A stretch of DNA of 52,952 nt. Origin: an uncultured Rivibacter sp. (lineage in GTDB: Bacteria; Pseudomonadota; Gammaproteobacteria; Burkholderiales; Burkholderiaceae). The notes beneath the pieces were generated by a model that saw nothing but the letters and a program-made list of their open reading frames with translations, was not told where the DNA came from and did not search any database. Shown here one piece after another: positions 37,510-44,973 of the stretch. Position 1 is the first letter of the stretch; the number at the start of each line of letters is the position of its first letter. The stretch spans positions 1 through 52,952 of the forward strand of contig CAMLLU010000037.1 in assembly GCA_946480925.1 (NCBI GenBank), given 5' to 3'. The position numbers and the translations under genes were made by a program.

Positions 37510-39036
37510 CTAACTCACGATCCCCAAATGCCAAGGCACGAACTCATGATCTCCCAGCCCCAGCAACTCGCTCTTGGTCGCCTGCCCCGAAGCCGCCCGC
37601 AAGATGTGCTCGAAGATCCGCTGCCCCATCTGCTCGATGCTGAGCTCACCATCGATGACGAGCCCGCAGTTGACGTCCATGTCCTCCTCCAGGCGCGTGT
37701 ACATCGGCGTGTTGCTCGCGAGCTTGATGGTGGGCGCCGGCTTGCTGCCGAACATCGAGCCGCGGCCGGTGGTGAAGCAGATGATGTTGGCCCCGCTGGC
37801 GATCTGCCCCGTGGTGGCCACCGGGTCGTAGCCTGGTGAGTCCATGAACACGAAGCCCGCCTGTTCGATGGGCTCTGCGTATTCGTACACCTGCTGCAGC
37901 GGCGTGGTGCCGCCCTTCATGGCCGAGCCGAGCGACTTCTCGAAGATGTTGGCCAGCCCGCCTGCCTGGTTGCCCGGCCCCACCACGCCGTTGAACTGCC
38001 CGTTGTGGCCGCGCGTGTATTCGGCCCACCAGGCCAGGCGGTCGAGCAGCTTCTGCCCCACGGCAGGGCTCACCGCACGGCGCGTGAGCATGTATTCCAC
38101 GCCGTGGATCTCGGGCGTTTCCGAAAGGATGGCCGTGCCGCCGTGGCGCACGAGGATGTCCATGGCCGCGCCCAGCGCAGGGTTGGCGCTGATGCCCGAG
38201 AAGCCATCGGAGCCGCCGCATTCGAGGCCCACCTTCAGGTGCGCGGCGCTCACCGGCTGGCGCTTTACCGCGTTGGCGGCAGGCAGCATCGCTTCTACCG
38301 CGGCAATGCCGGCCGCGATGGTGGCGCGTGTGCCGCCAATCTCTTGCATCACCAGTGTGCGTAGGTTGTCGCCAGGCACGAGGTGCTGCGAGGCCACGAG
38401 GTCGGCCACCTGGTTGCGTTCGCAGCCCAGGCCCACGATCAGCACGCCGGCCAGGTTGGGGTGGCGCGCATAACCCGCGATCGTGCGGCGCAGCAGGTCG
38501 AAATGCGGGCTGGGCGACGACATGCCGCAGCCGCTGGTCTGCGCGAAGGCCACCACGCCATCGACGTTGGGGTAGGCCGCCAGCCGCTCGGGCGTGAAGT
38601 GCTCGGCGATCTTCTTGATGGCGGTGGACGAGCAGTTCACCGAGGCCACGATGCCGATGAAATTGCGTGTCGCCACGCGACCATCAGGCCGCACGATGCC
38701 CATGAAGGTGGCGCGCTCGGCCTCGGGCACGTAGTCGATGGGGCGCACGTCCTGCCCGAAGGCCGGGTCGCGATCGAACTCCACGAGCGCCAGGTTGTGC
38801 GAATGCACGTGCTCGCCCGCGTCGATGTCGCGCGCGGCCAGGCCGATCACCGCGTCGTACTTCTTCACCGGCTCGCCCGCCGCGATGCGCCGCGCGGCGA
38901 TCTTGTGGCCGGCAGGCACCTGGGCCTTCAGGCGCAGGCCGAACTCGGGCAGCTCCTGCCCCAGCGCGAGCGTCTGCCGTGCGACCAGCACGTTGTCGTT
39001 GGCGTGCAGGCGGATGAGAGGTGAATCGGTGGGCAT
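37510..39036 (-). CDS. UxaA/GarD-family sugar-acid dehydratase
   Basis: 508 residues. An N-terminal SAF domain (LIRLHANDNVLVARQTLALG, AGEHVHSHNLAL) is followed by the large UxaA domain: GRVATRNFIGIVASVNCSST, QTSGCGMSS, VLIVGLGCERNQVADL, GLECGGSDGFSGISANPALG, VVGPGNQAGGLANIFEKSLG, FTTGRGSMFG. These include the conserved Cys residues of the iron/metal site. It dehydrates an aldonate or aldarate such as altronate or galactarate. The alignment is nearer UxaA than GarD, but the substrate is unproven. The Bug receptor gene ends four bases upstream, so the two are one operon. Confidence 0.9.
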   Translation of the reverse strand: MPTDSPLIRLHANDNVLVARQTLALGQELPEFGLRLKAQVPAGHKIAARRIAAGEPVKKYDAVIGLAARDIDAGEHVHSHNLALVEFDRDPAFGQDVRPIDYVPEAERATFMGIVRPDGRVATRNFIGIVASVNCSSTAIKKIAEHFTPERLAAYPNVDGVVAFAQTSGCGMSSPSPHFDLLRRTIAGYARHPNLAGVLIVGLGCERNQVADLVASQHLVPGDNLRTLVMQEIGGTRATIAAGIAAVEAMLPAANAVKRQPVSAAHLKVGLECGGSDGFSGISANPALGAAMDILVRHGGTAILSETPEIHGVEYMLTRRAVSPAVGQKLLDRLAWWAEYTRGHNGQFNGVVGPGNQAGGLANIFEKSLGSAMKGGTTPLQQVYEYAEPIEQAGFVFMDSPGYDPVATTGQIASGANIICFTTGRGSMFGSKPAPTIKLASNTPMYTRLEEDMDVNCGLVIDGELSIEQMGQRIFEHILRAASGQATKSELLGLGDHEFVPWHLGIVS

Positions 39037-39040
39037 GCGA

Positions 39041-40024
39041 TCAACCCTTGGCCATCAACTCGCGCAGCTTCAATCGTTCGATCAGCTGCGTCTCCTTGCG
39101 ATAAGTGGCCTGCACGTACTTCTCGTAGTCGGGCCCGTCGAGGTACATCACCGGGGCGTCGATCTTGTCGCAGGCGGCAGTGAACTCGGCACTGGCCGCG
39201 GCCGCCTTGAAGGCTTCGCGCAGGCGCTTCTCGATGGCGGGCTCCAGCCCCTTGGGCGCGCCGATGCCGTTGGGCGCATCCACCACCACGTCGAAGCCCT
39301 GCTCGCGCAGCGTCGGCACGTTGGGGAAGTCGTTGGTGCGCTTCTCGCCCCACGTGGCCAGCAGCCGCAGCGCGCCGGACTTCACGTGTGGCGCCCACGA
39401 GCTGGAGTCGGCCAGCGCGTCGACCTGCCCGCCCAGCAGGTCTTGCAGGGCCGGTGCGCCGCCCTTGTAGGGAATGTGGTTGAGCTGGATGCCCGCGGTG
39501 AGCGCGAACTCTTCCATGCCCACGTGCGTGGCGCCTCCCATGCCGGCGCTGCCGTAGGTGAGCTTGCCCGGCGTGGCCTTGGCGGCGGCCACGAAATCCT
39601 TCAGCGTCTTGAAGGGCGCATCGGCTCGCACGGCGATGCCGAAGGTCTGGCCCGAAGTGCGAGCGAGGTAGGTGAGCTCCTTCAGCGGGTCGAGCTGCAC
39701 CGTGCCCAGCTGCGAGAAGCGCGTCACAGAGATGGGGATCTGGCCGATGGTGTAGCCGTCGGGCTTGGCCGAGGCCATGGCCTTCAAGCCCAGCATGCCC
39801 GAGGCACCGGGCTTGTTCTCCACCACGAGGGTCTGGCCCAGCGTCTTGCCGGCGGCGGTGCACAGTGCGCGCATCGTCATGTCGGCCGTGCCGCCGGCAG
39901 GCCATGGGCAAATGAAGGTGATGGGCCGCTCGGGGTAGGTGGCAGCCAGCACGCGGGCCGGCTGGGCCAGTGCTGCGGCCGTGCCCAGGCTGGTGAGCAT
40001 GAATTGGCGACGCGTGGCATTCAT
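39041..40024 (-). CDS. Bug-family tripartite tricarboxylate-type solute receptor
   Basis: 327 residues. The signal peptide ATRRQFMLTSLGTAAALAQP has an Arg pair and ends near VLAATYPE. Mature part: YPERPITFICPWPAGGTADM, VENKPGASGMLGLKAM, GKLTYGSAGMGGATHVGMEE, NHIPYKGGAPALQDLLGGQV, NVPTLREQGFDVVVDAP. It probably binds the sugar acid that the downstream UxaA-type enzyme consumes. No TctAB genes are visible nearby. ATG 40024 has GAGGAG upstream. Divergent from a LysR gene across 111 bases. Confidence 0.92.
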   Translation of the reverse strand: MNATRRQFMLTSLGTAAALAQPARVLAATYPERPITFICPWPAGGTADMTMRALCTAAGKTLGQTLVVENKPGASGMLGLKAMASAKPDGYTIGQIPISVTRFSQLGTVQLDPLKELTYLARTSGQTFGIAVRADAPFKTLKDFVAAAKATPGKLTYGSAGMGGATHVGMEEFALTAGIQLNHIPYKGGAPALQDLLGGQVDALADSSSWAPHVKSGALRLLATWGEKRTNDFPNVPTLREQGFDVVVDAPNGIGAPKGLEPAIEKRLREAFKAAAASAEFTAACDKIDAPVMYLDGPDYEKYVQATYRKETQLIERLKLRELMAKG

Positions 40025-40085
40025 CGTGTGTCTCCTCTTTGTAGTGGGTCTGCCTGCACTCATTGTGGGCAACGCCTACATGCTG

Positions 40086-40095
40086 TTCAATTGAA
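40086..40095. promoter_or_regulatory. Small palindrome in the Bug/LysR divergent region
   Basis: TTCAATTGAA, a perfect ten-base palindrome about 40 bases before the LysR start. It is AT-rich in a GC-rich region and could be part of a LysR site or a promoter. It contains no T-N11-A motif by itself; support is weak. Confidence 0.3.
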
Positions 40096-40135
40096 GAGAT
40101 CGACAGGCTTCATGCCGTTTCGGCAATGTAGTGAG

Positions 40136-41071
40136 ATGACCCAGATCGACCGCGTGCTGCGCTCCAACCTCAAGCTGCGCCACCTGCAACTGCTGGTGGC
40201 GTTAGACCAGTTCCGCCACCTCGGCCGTGCGGCCGAGTTTTTGGCGCAAACGCAGCCGGCGGTTTCCAAGTCGCTGGCCGAGATCGAGCGCATGTTCGGG
40301 CTCGACCTCTTCGTGCGCTCCACGCGCGGCACCGAGCCCACGGCCTTCGGTGCGGCGGTGGTGCGCTTCGCTCGCTCGGTGCTGGCCGACTATGCCCGCA
40401 CGCGCGACGAGATCGCCGCCGTGGCCAGCGGCGCGGCCGGCCGTGTGAACGTGGGCGCCATGGTGGTGGCCACGCCGGGCCTGCTGGCCCGCGCGGTGGA
40501 GCTGCTGAAGCAACGCTCGGCATTGACCACCGTGTTCGTGGAAGAGGGCGACCTCACGCGCCTGCTGCCGCGGCTGCGCGTGGGCGAGCTCGATCTCTTC
40601 GTGGGCCGGCTGGAGCCCGGCTACGCGTCGCCCGACCTCGAAACCGAGCCGCTGTACGAAGAGCGCATGCGCATCGTGGCGCGGCCCGACCACCCGCTGG
40701 CGCGTGCGAACAAGCCCTCGTGGGCCCAGCTGGCGCAGGCACCGTGGGTCATGCCGCCGCCGTGGGCGTCGTCACGCATCAAGCTGCACCAGCTGTTCTA
40801 CAAGCACAAGCTCGACCCACCCACCGACATCGTGGAGTCCGCATCGTTCCTCGTCACGCTCACCTTCGTGCGCGAGCGGGCGGCACTCGCCTTCGTGGCC
40901 GACAGCGTGGCCCGCCAGCTCAACCGCGAAGGCCTGGCCAAGCCGTTGCGCATCAGCGCCCCCATCGAGCTACCGCCGGTGGGGATGATCACCATGCGGC
41001 ATCGGATGAGGACGCCGGCTTGTGAGCAGTTGATGGAGTGTTTGAGGAAGGCGGCTGGGCGCAAGCCCTGA
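40136..41071 (+). CDS. LysR-family transcriptional regulator
   Basis: 311 residues. N-terminal winged HTH: LKLRHLQLLVALDQFRHLGR then AAEFLAQTQPAVSKSLAEIE and FVRSTRGTEPTAFGA. The effector domain follows (GRVNVGAMVVATPGLLARAV, LYEERMRIVARPDHPLA). It resembles the GbpR/CbbR-like sugar-acid regulators. Divergent from the Bug-dehydratase operon, which it likely controls with a sugar-acid ligand (inference). ATG 40136 (MTQIDRVL) gives the usual LysR N-terminus; ATG 40112 is possible. Confidence 0.92.
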   Translation: MTQIDRVLRSNLKLRHLQLLVALDQFRHLGRAAEFLAQTQPAVSKSLAEIERMFGLDLFVRSTRGTEPTAFGAAVVRFARSVLADYARTRDEIAAVASGAAGRVNVGAMVVATPGLLARAVELLKQRSALTTVFVEEGDLTRLLPRLRVGELDLFVGRLEPGYASPDLETEPLYEERMRIVARPDHPLARANKPSWAQLAQAPWVMPPPWASSRIKLHQLFYKHKLDPPTDIVESASFLVTLTFVRERAALAFVADSVARQLNREGLAKPLRISAPIELPPVGMITMRHRMRTPACEQLMECLRKAAGRKP

Positions 41072-41088
41072 AGCGAGACCGGCGCCGC

Positions 41089-41781
41089 CTACCTCAGCGC
41101 GCGTTGCGCTTCGTTCTCCAGTTCGATCGCCCGTTCGAAGTGGCCGAGGCCGACTTCGTTGAGCACTCGCTTGAAGTGGCGCGCCACGTCCGGTCGAAGG
41201 CTGGCCAACCGTGACGCGATGCCGTGCGCGTGCTCATCCAATTGGGCGTCGGCAACGACCTGCCAGACGAGACCCCAGGACTTCGCCATCTCCGCAGAGA
41301 ACTCCTCCCCGAGGAGGGTCAGCGCCTTGGCACGGGACAGCCCGGCATAAGCGGGCAGCGTTACGCTCAGGCCGCCTGTGACGAACACACCGATCGAGGC
41401 CTCGGGGAGCTTGAAGCGGCTGCCGGTGGCCGCGACGGCGACGTCGGCATTCAGCATCCACTCCAACCCCGCGCCGACGGTCCACCCGTGCACCGAGAAC
41501 AGAACAGGTTTTTCAAGTTGGACCAACGCCCTGGACACGCCCTGCACCAACAGCAGGTCCGCCTCCGTCGGCGAGGCCGACACGTCGCGCCCGGCACAGA
41601 ACGCCCGTCCGTTTCCCCTTACACGCACGGCGCGCACGGCGTCGTCCGACGCAGCGGCGTCGAGCGCTGCCAGGATCGCCTCAGTCAATTCGTTGTCGAT
41701 GGCATTGAGCTTTTCCGGGCGGTTCAGCGTGAGTGTCATCACACCGTCGCTGGCCTCAATCAGCAGTCTGGGTTTTGTCAT
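41089..41781 (-). CDS. Enoyl-CoA hydratase/isomerase family protein
   Basis: 230 residues, short for the family (about 260). Crotonase fold: GVMTLTLNRPEKLNAIDNEL, GNGRAFCAGRDVSASPTEAD (oxyanion hole), HGWTVGAGLEWMLNADVAVA with the first catalytic Glu, and FKLPEASIGVFVTGGLSVTL with the second. Both Glu positions are kept, so hydratase activity is possible. The C-terminus stops soon after FERAIELENEAQRALR, without the usual extra helices. ATG 41781 (MTKPRLLIEA) fits the family. The substrate is unknown; the gene stands alone at the edge of a lower-GC insert. Confidence 0.88.
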   Translation of the reverse strand: MTKPRLLIEASDGVMTLTLNRPEKLNAIDNELTEAILAALDAAASDDAVRAVRVRGNGRAFCAGRDVSASPTEADLLLVQGVSRALVQLEKPVLFSVHGWTVGAGLEWMLNADVAVAATGSRFKLPEASIGVFVTGGLSVTLPAYAGLSRAKALTLLGEEFSAEMAKSWGLVWQVVADAQLDEHAHGIASRLASLRPDVARHFKRVLNEVGLGHFERAIELENEAQRALR

Positions 41782-41828
41782 GGTTTGCAAGCCTTTCGCT
41801 ATAACGGCAGCTTGCAGCCAAGGCATAG

Positions 41829-42026
41829 CCTTGGCAAGCGTTCCTGACTCACCGGGCGGAACGGTGGGCGGCGGGTGATGCAAGGTCTGTCCTGAACAAC
41901 GCCGTCCAGAAGCGGATGAATGGACGCGGCTTCGTCATCGTAGGCTTCGAGCCGATCACGGCAGGCTTCACTACCTTCGAGCACCAAGCGGGGTTGGTGC
42001 AGGCCTTCGCCGCTGTCAGCGAATAG
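41829..42026 (+). pseudogene. Remnant of a gene, C-terminal fragment
   Basis: An open frame of about 65 codons with protein-like composition but no good start. The end reads NNAVQKRMNGRGFVIVGFEP, then ITAGFTTFEHQAGLVQAFAA and a stop at 42024-42026. The only ATG (41916) would give 36 residues. The composition (mixed hydrophobic strands, no Arg/Pro excess) differs from the shadow frames of GC-rich DNA. I take it for the tail of a gene cut by the insertion or deletion that formed this island. The parent family was not recognised. Confidence 0.35.
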
Positions 42027-42489
42027 GGCTTTCGCCCTTCAGCTTCGGCCTAAGGTCGCACCACTCAACGATTCCTAGCACACGGCGTAGCTCTTCAATC
42101 TCGGCATGTGTCACAACCGGGTCAAAGACCTCTTCGGGAGTCGCGAAGCTCTCGCCTTTCTTGTCTGTTGCGTACCGATGGCGTTGATCAAGCGTTGCAT
42201 GGAAAAGGCTAAGCGACTCGGGAAATAGATCTGCGTTGAGATCAACCTGACCAGCGGCTTCAATTGCTCCCTTCAAGAACAACTCGATTCCTTGGCGAGC
42301 AAGATGGAGGATGACGCGGCTTGACGAATACTGGGAAGTGAAGTCGCCTTCCAGCATGTTGTGGCAGAGACAGCTAGCAGCCTCGAGATATGCACGTGAC
42401 AACCAGAGGGCCCTATCCCAAGCATCAAGCTTCGCCAGCTCCGATGAGTAAGACGGGTCTTCGTCGTTCTTGAAGTAGTGCTTGCTCAA
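42016..42489 (-). CDS. Hypothetical protein, HEPN-like
   Basis: 157 residues from TTG 42489, which has AAGGAG six bases upstream; a longer frame back to 42570 lacks a ribosome-binding site. All-helical prediction. The segment SRVILHLARQGIELFLKGAI, after a helix WDRALWLSRAYLEAASCLCH, resembles HEPN-type nucleotide-binding/nuclease helices, but the RxxxxH catalytic motif is not evident, so the assignment is tentative. The DNA is lower in GC (52-55% in two 60-base lines counted) than its neighbours, suggesting transfer. Divergent from a small membrane protein gene. Confidence 0.65.
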   Translation of the reverse strand: MSKHYFKNDEDPSYSSELAKLDAWDRALWLSRAYLEAASCLCHNMLEGDFTSQYSSSRVILHLARQGIELFLKGAIEAAGQVDLNADLFPESLSLFHATLDQRHRYATDKKGESFATPEEVFDPVVTHAEIEELRRVLGIVEWCDLRPKLKGESPIR

Positions 42490-42613
42490 CGCCAGCTCCT
42501 TTCGTTGACCTGACCTTGTGTATTCGTTGTCGGAGCCGTCAACAGAATGGATGATGCTCGATGCAACCAAGCTAGGGACACTTCTTGTGCACCATACGAT
42601 ACGAGGCGCTCAC

Positions 42614-42958
42614 ATGGAAGACTTTGTCAATGTGTCCAAGAAGGGGCTAGTCGCTGTACTGATTCTTGGAATCATGTTCTACGCGTTGGCCATGTTCGCC
42701 TTTGCGCTTCGCTTTCAGCCAGCTGTGGACCTACTGACTTCAGCTTCAGGGCCTTATACGTTCGGCCTTCCAATCTGTGCGGTAGCTGCCTTTGGAGTTG
42801 TTGCCCTATTGGATACCCTGACCCCTGCGGGGCAGGCCGACGGCAGCAAACTTGAGTTCAAGGCTTTCGGCTTGACGTTTTCCGGGCCGGCAGGTCCAGT
42901 CACTCTTTGGATTGCTGTCTACCTTACGCTCGTCGGATCAATGCAACTCGTAAGGTGA
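42614..42958 (+). CDS. Small membrane protein of unknown function
   Basis: 114 residues from ATG 42614, with GAGG about eight bases upstream. Three hydrophobic helices: GLVAVLILGIMFYALAMFAF, FGLPICAVAAFGVVALL and PVTLWIAVYLTLVGSMQLV. A conserved-looking segment KLEFKAFGLTFSGPAGPVTL precedes the last helix. No family was named. The start could be earlier (GTG 42518), but that would run through the divergent promoter region. Lower GC than flanking genes, like the HEPN-like gene it diverges from. Confidence 0.65.
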   Translation: MEDFVNVSKKGLVAVLILGIMFYALAMFAFALRFQPAVDLLTSASGPYTFGLPICAVAAFGVVALLDTLTPAGQADGSKLEFKAFGLTFSGPAGPVTLWIAVYLTLVGSMQLVR

Positions 42959-42990
42959 CGTTTGCTGTGTTCGAGTCGTCGTTGGCTGCA

Positions 42991-43875
42991 CTATGCCGGC
43001 GTTCGCTCCACGCGAAGGTGGCAGATGCCGTCGACGGCAAGCAAGAAGACTGCGCCCCATATCGGACCGTACGTGAACCACTCCCCCTGCGTGATCCGTT
43101 CACCGAGGAGCAGGGACACCACCACCATCAGAATGGGTTCGACGTAGCCGAGCAGCCCGAAGAGGCTGAAGGACAACAACTTGCTGGCCAGGCTGTAGCT
43201 CATGAACGCCGCAGCGCTGATGACGGCGAGTATCGGCACCAGGAGGTACAGGCGAGGCGTGCTCGAAGCCTGTTGAAGCGAGTCCGCATGGCCCGAGATG
43301 AACCAGGCCGCCATGGGGAGGGTGATGGCCATGTCGAACCACAGCCCGCCCAGGCTGTCGGTACGCAGCTTGCGCCGAAGGATGAAGTACGCCGGAAAGC
43401 CGATGGCCACGACCATGGCCTCCCATGAGAAGCCGCCGATGCGAAGCACCTCGTGCGTCACGCCCACGCATGCACTCAGCGCAGCTGCCTTTTGCAGTGG
43501 GCTCAGGCGGTCTCCATACAGCACCCGGCCCACGATGAGCATTGACAAGGGCATGAGGAAGTAGCCGAGCGATACCTGGAGTGCTCGCCCATTGACCGGG
43601 GCCCACAGAAAGAGCCACTGCTGGGTGCCAAGCAGCGCGCTGCTCAACACCAGCCCTGCGGCGAGCAGAGGCTGTGCACGCACGCGATAGGCGACGCGCT
43701 GGACCAGCCGCCATTGGCCGGTGGCCACGAGAAATACCGTCACGCATGGCAGCGTGAGCAGCATGCGCCACCCGAAGATCTGTTCCCCGTCCAAAGGGTG
43801 AAGCAAGGTGGCGTAGTAGTAGAGGCCGGCGAACAGTGAAGTGGAAAAGACCGACAGGGCGACACCCTTGTACAC
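42991..43875 (-). CDS. EamA/RarD-type transporter
   Basis: 294 residues from GTG 43875, which has GGAG five bases upstream; a much longer frame upstream is the antisense of the LysR gene. About ten membrane helices in two EamA halves: VYKGVALSVFSTSLFAGLYY, EQIFGWRMLLTLP, GRALQVSLGYFLMPLSMLIV, YSLASKLLSFSLFGLLGYVE, PILMVVVSLLLGERIT. The pattern NGRALQVSLGYFL-PL matches RarD proteins. The substrate is unknown; exporters of amino acids or metabolites are typical. The LysR gene 53 bases upstream on the same strand may control it. Confidence 0.88.
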   Translation of the reverse strand: MYKGVALSVFSTSLFAGLYYYATLLHPLDGEQIFGWRMLLTLPCVTVFLVATGQWRLVQRVAYRVRAQPLLAAGLVLSSALLGTQQWLFLWAPVNGRALQVSLGYFLMPLSMLIVGRVLYGDRLSPLQKAAALSACVGVTHEVLRIGGFSWEAMVVAIGFPAYFILRRKLRTDSLGGLWFDMAITLPMAAWFISGHADSLQQASSTPRLYLLVPILAVISAAAFMSYSLASKLLSFSLFGLLGYVEPILMVVVSLLLGERITQGEWFTYGPIWGAVFLLAVDGICHLRVERTPA

Positions 43876-43928
43876 GGGGACTCCAGATTCAATGGGTGAT
43901 TTGAAACGCGTGTTCAACGCGTGATCGA

Positions 43929-44861
43929 TCAAGTGGCGCTGTGGTCCCAGGGAGGCCCAGCCGCGAACTTGTCCTCGATCCATTCCTTGAACGCTGTCGT
44001 CGAGGCTGCAGCGAACTTGCGAGAAGGGCGAAGCAGATACACGCCTCCCGGCGCATCGAGTTGCCACTCCGGAAGCACTCTGACGACGCGCCCGGCCCGC
44101 AAGTCGCGGTTCATGAGCCACTCGCCTGCACCAAGAATGCCCAGACCGGCGAGCATGGCTTCCCGTAGAGATTCGCTTTCGTTGCTCGTCAGTGAGCCGT
44201 TGACCAACACGCTTTCGCGTCGGCTGCCATTGGTGAGATGCCACTCCGGGAACGAAGAGAAGCCACTGAAGCGCAAGCAGTTGTGCTCGGTCAGGTCTTT
44301 GGGCTCGGAGGGGTGGCCATGGTGCTGAAGATAGGCCGGCGCCGCACATAGCACGCGTCGGTTGCTGCACAGCCTGGTGGCGATCAAGCGGCTGTCGTTG
44401 AGCTCGCCGATGCGAAGGGCAACGTCGAAGCCCTCGGCAATCATGTCGACGTAGCGGTCGGTGTAGTGCACCGAGACGGATACCTGCGGATAGCGTCGCA
44501 GGAACTCGGGCAGCATGGGGGCGAGCCACAGCCGGCCCATGGCTGCAGGCAGGGAGACTCTCAGCGTTCCCTGCACCTTCGCGGCTCCGAGGGCGGCTTG
44601 CTGCTCAGCCGCTGCAATGCCCTCCACGGCAGCGCGAAGCCGCTCAGCCAATTCCCGTCCGGTCTCGGTGAGCCTCACCTGCCGGGTCGACCGTTCGACC
44701 AACCGAACGCCCAGTCGCTGCTCGAAAGCGGCAACCCGTTTCGAAACGATGGACGGATGGCGGCCGAGCCGCCGCCCTGCAGCCACGAACGAACCCTCCG
44801 CAGCCAGAGCCAGCAGCGCGGAGATCTCGTCGTGTTGAAAGGCGGTCAGTTCGGGGGACAA
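43929..44861 (-). CDS. LysR-family transcriptional regulator
   Basis: 310 residues from TTG 44861, the first plausible start; the N-terminus then begins SPELTAFQHDEISALLALAA. HTH: EGSFVAAGRRLGRHPSIVSK and RVAAFEQRLGVRLVERSTRQ. The substrate domain follows (VQGTLRVSLPAAMGRLWLAP, GFDVALRIGELNDSRLIATR), typical of the DNA-binding CrgA/AaeR-like group. It lies just upstream of the EamA gene on the same strand, an arrangement less common than divergence. The ligand is unknown. Confidence 0.9.
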   Translation of the reverse strand: MSPELTAFQHDEISALLALAAEGSFVAAGRRLGRHPSIVSKRVAAFEQRLGVRLVERSTRQVRLTETGRELAERLRAAVEGIAAAEQQAALGAAKVQGTLRVSLPAAMGRLWLAPMLPEFLRRYPQVSVSVHYTDRYVDMIAEGFDVALRIGELNDSRLIATRLCSNRRVLCAAPAYLQHHGHPSEPKDLTEHNCLRFSGFSSFPEWHLTNGSRRESVLVNGSLTSNESESLREAMLAGLGILGAGEWLMNRDLRAGRVVRVLPEWQLDAPGGVYLLRPSRKFAAASTTAFKEWIEDKFAAGPPWDHSAT

Positions 44862-44973
44862 GGCGGCTCTCTGGAATGGTCGGTCGGACTATCCCGGATA
44901 AGCCCTCAGGTATCAATCCAGCTGCGGTGCAGTTCATTCATGCATGGGGTGCAGCAAAGATCTGGGCCGCTCA

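Noticed and set aside
43876..44529. Extension of the EamA gene upstream into the LysR gene
   Set aside because: Those residues are antisense-like and Arg-rich, without membrane segments; GTG 43875 has a ribosome-binding site.
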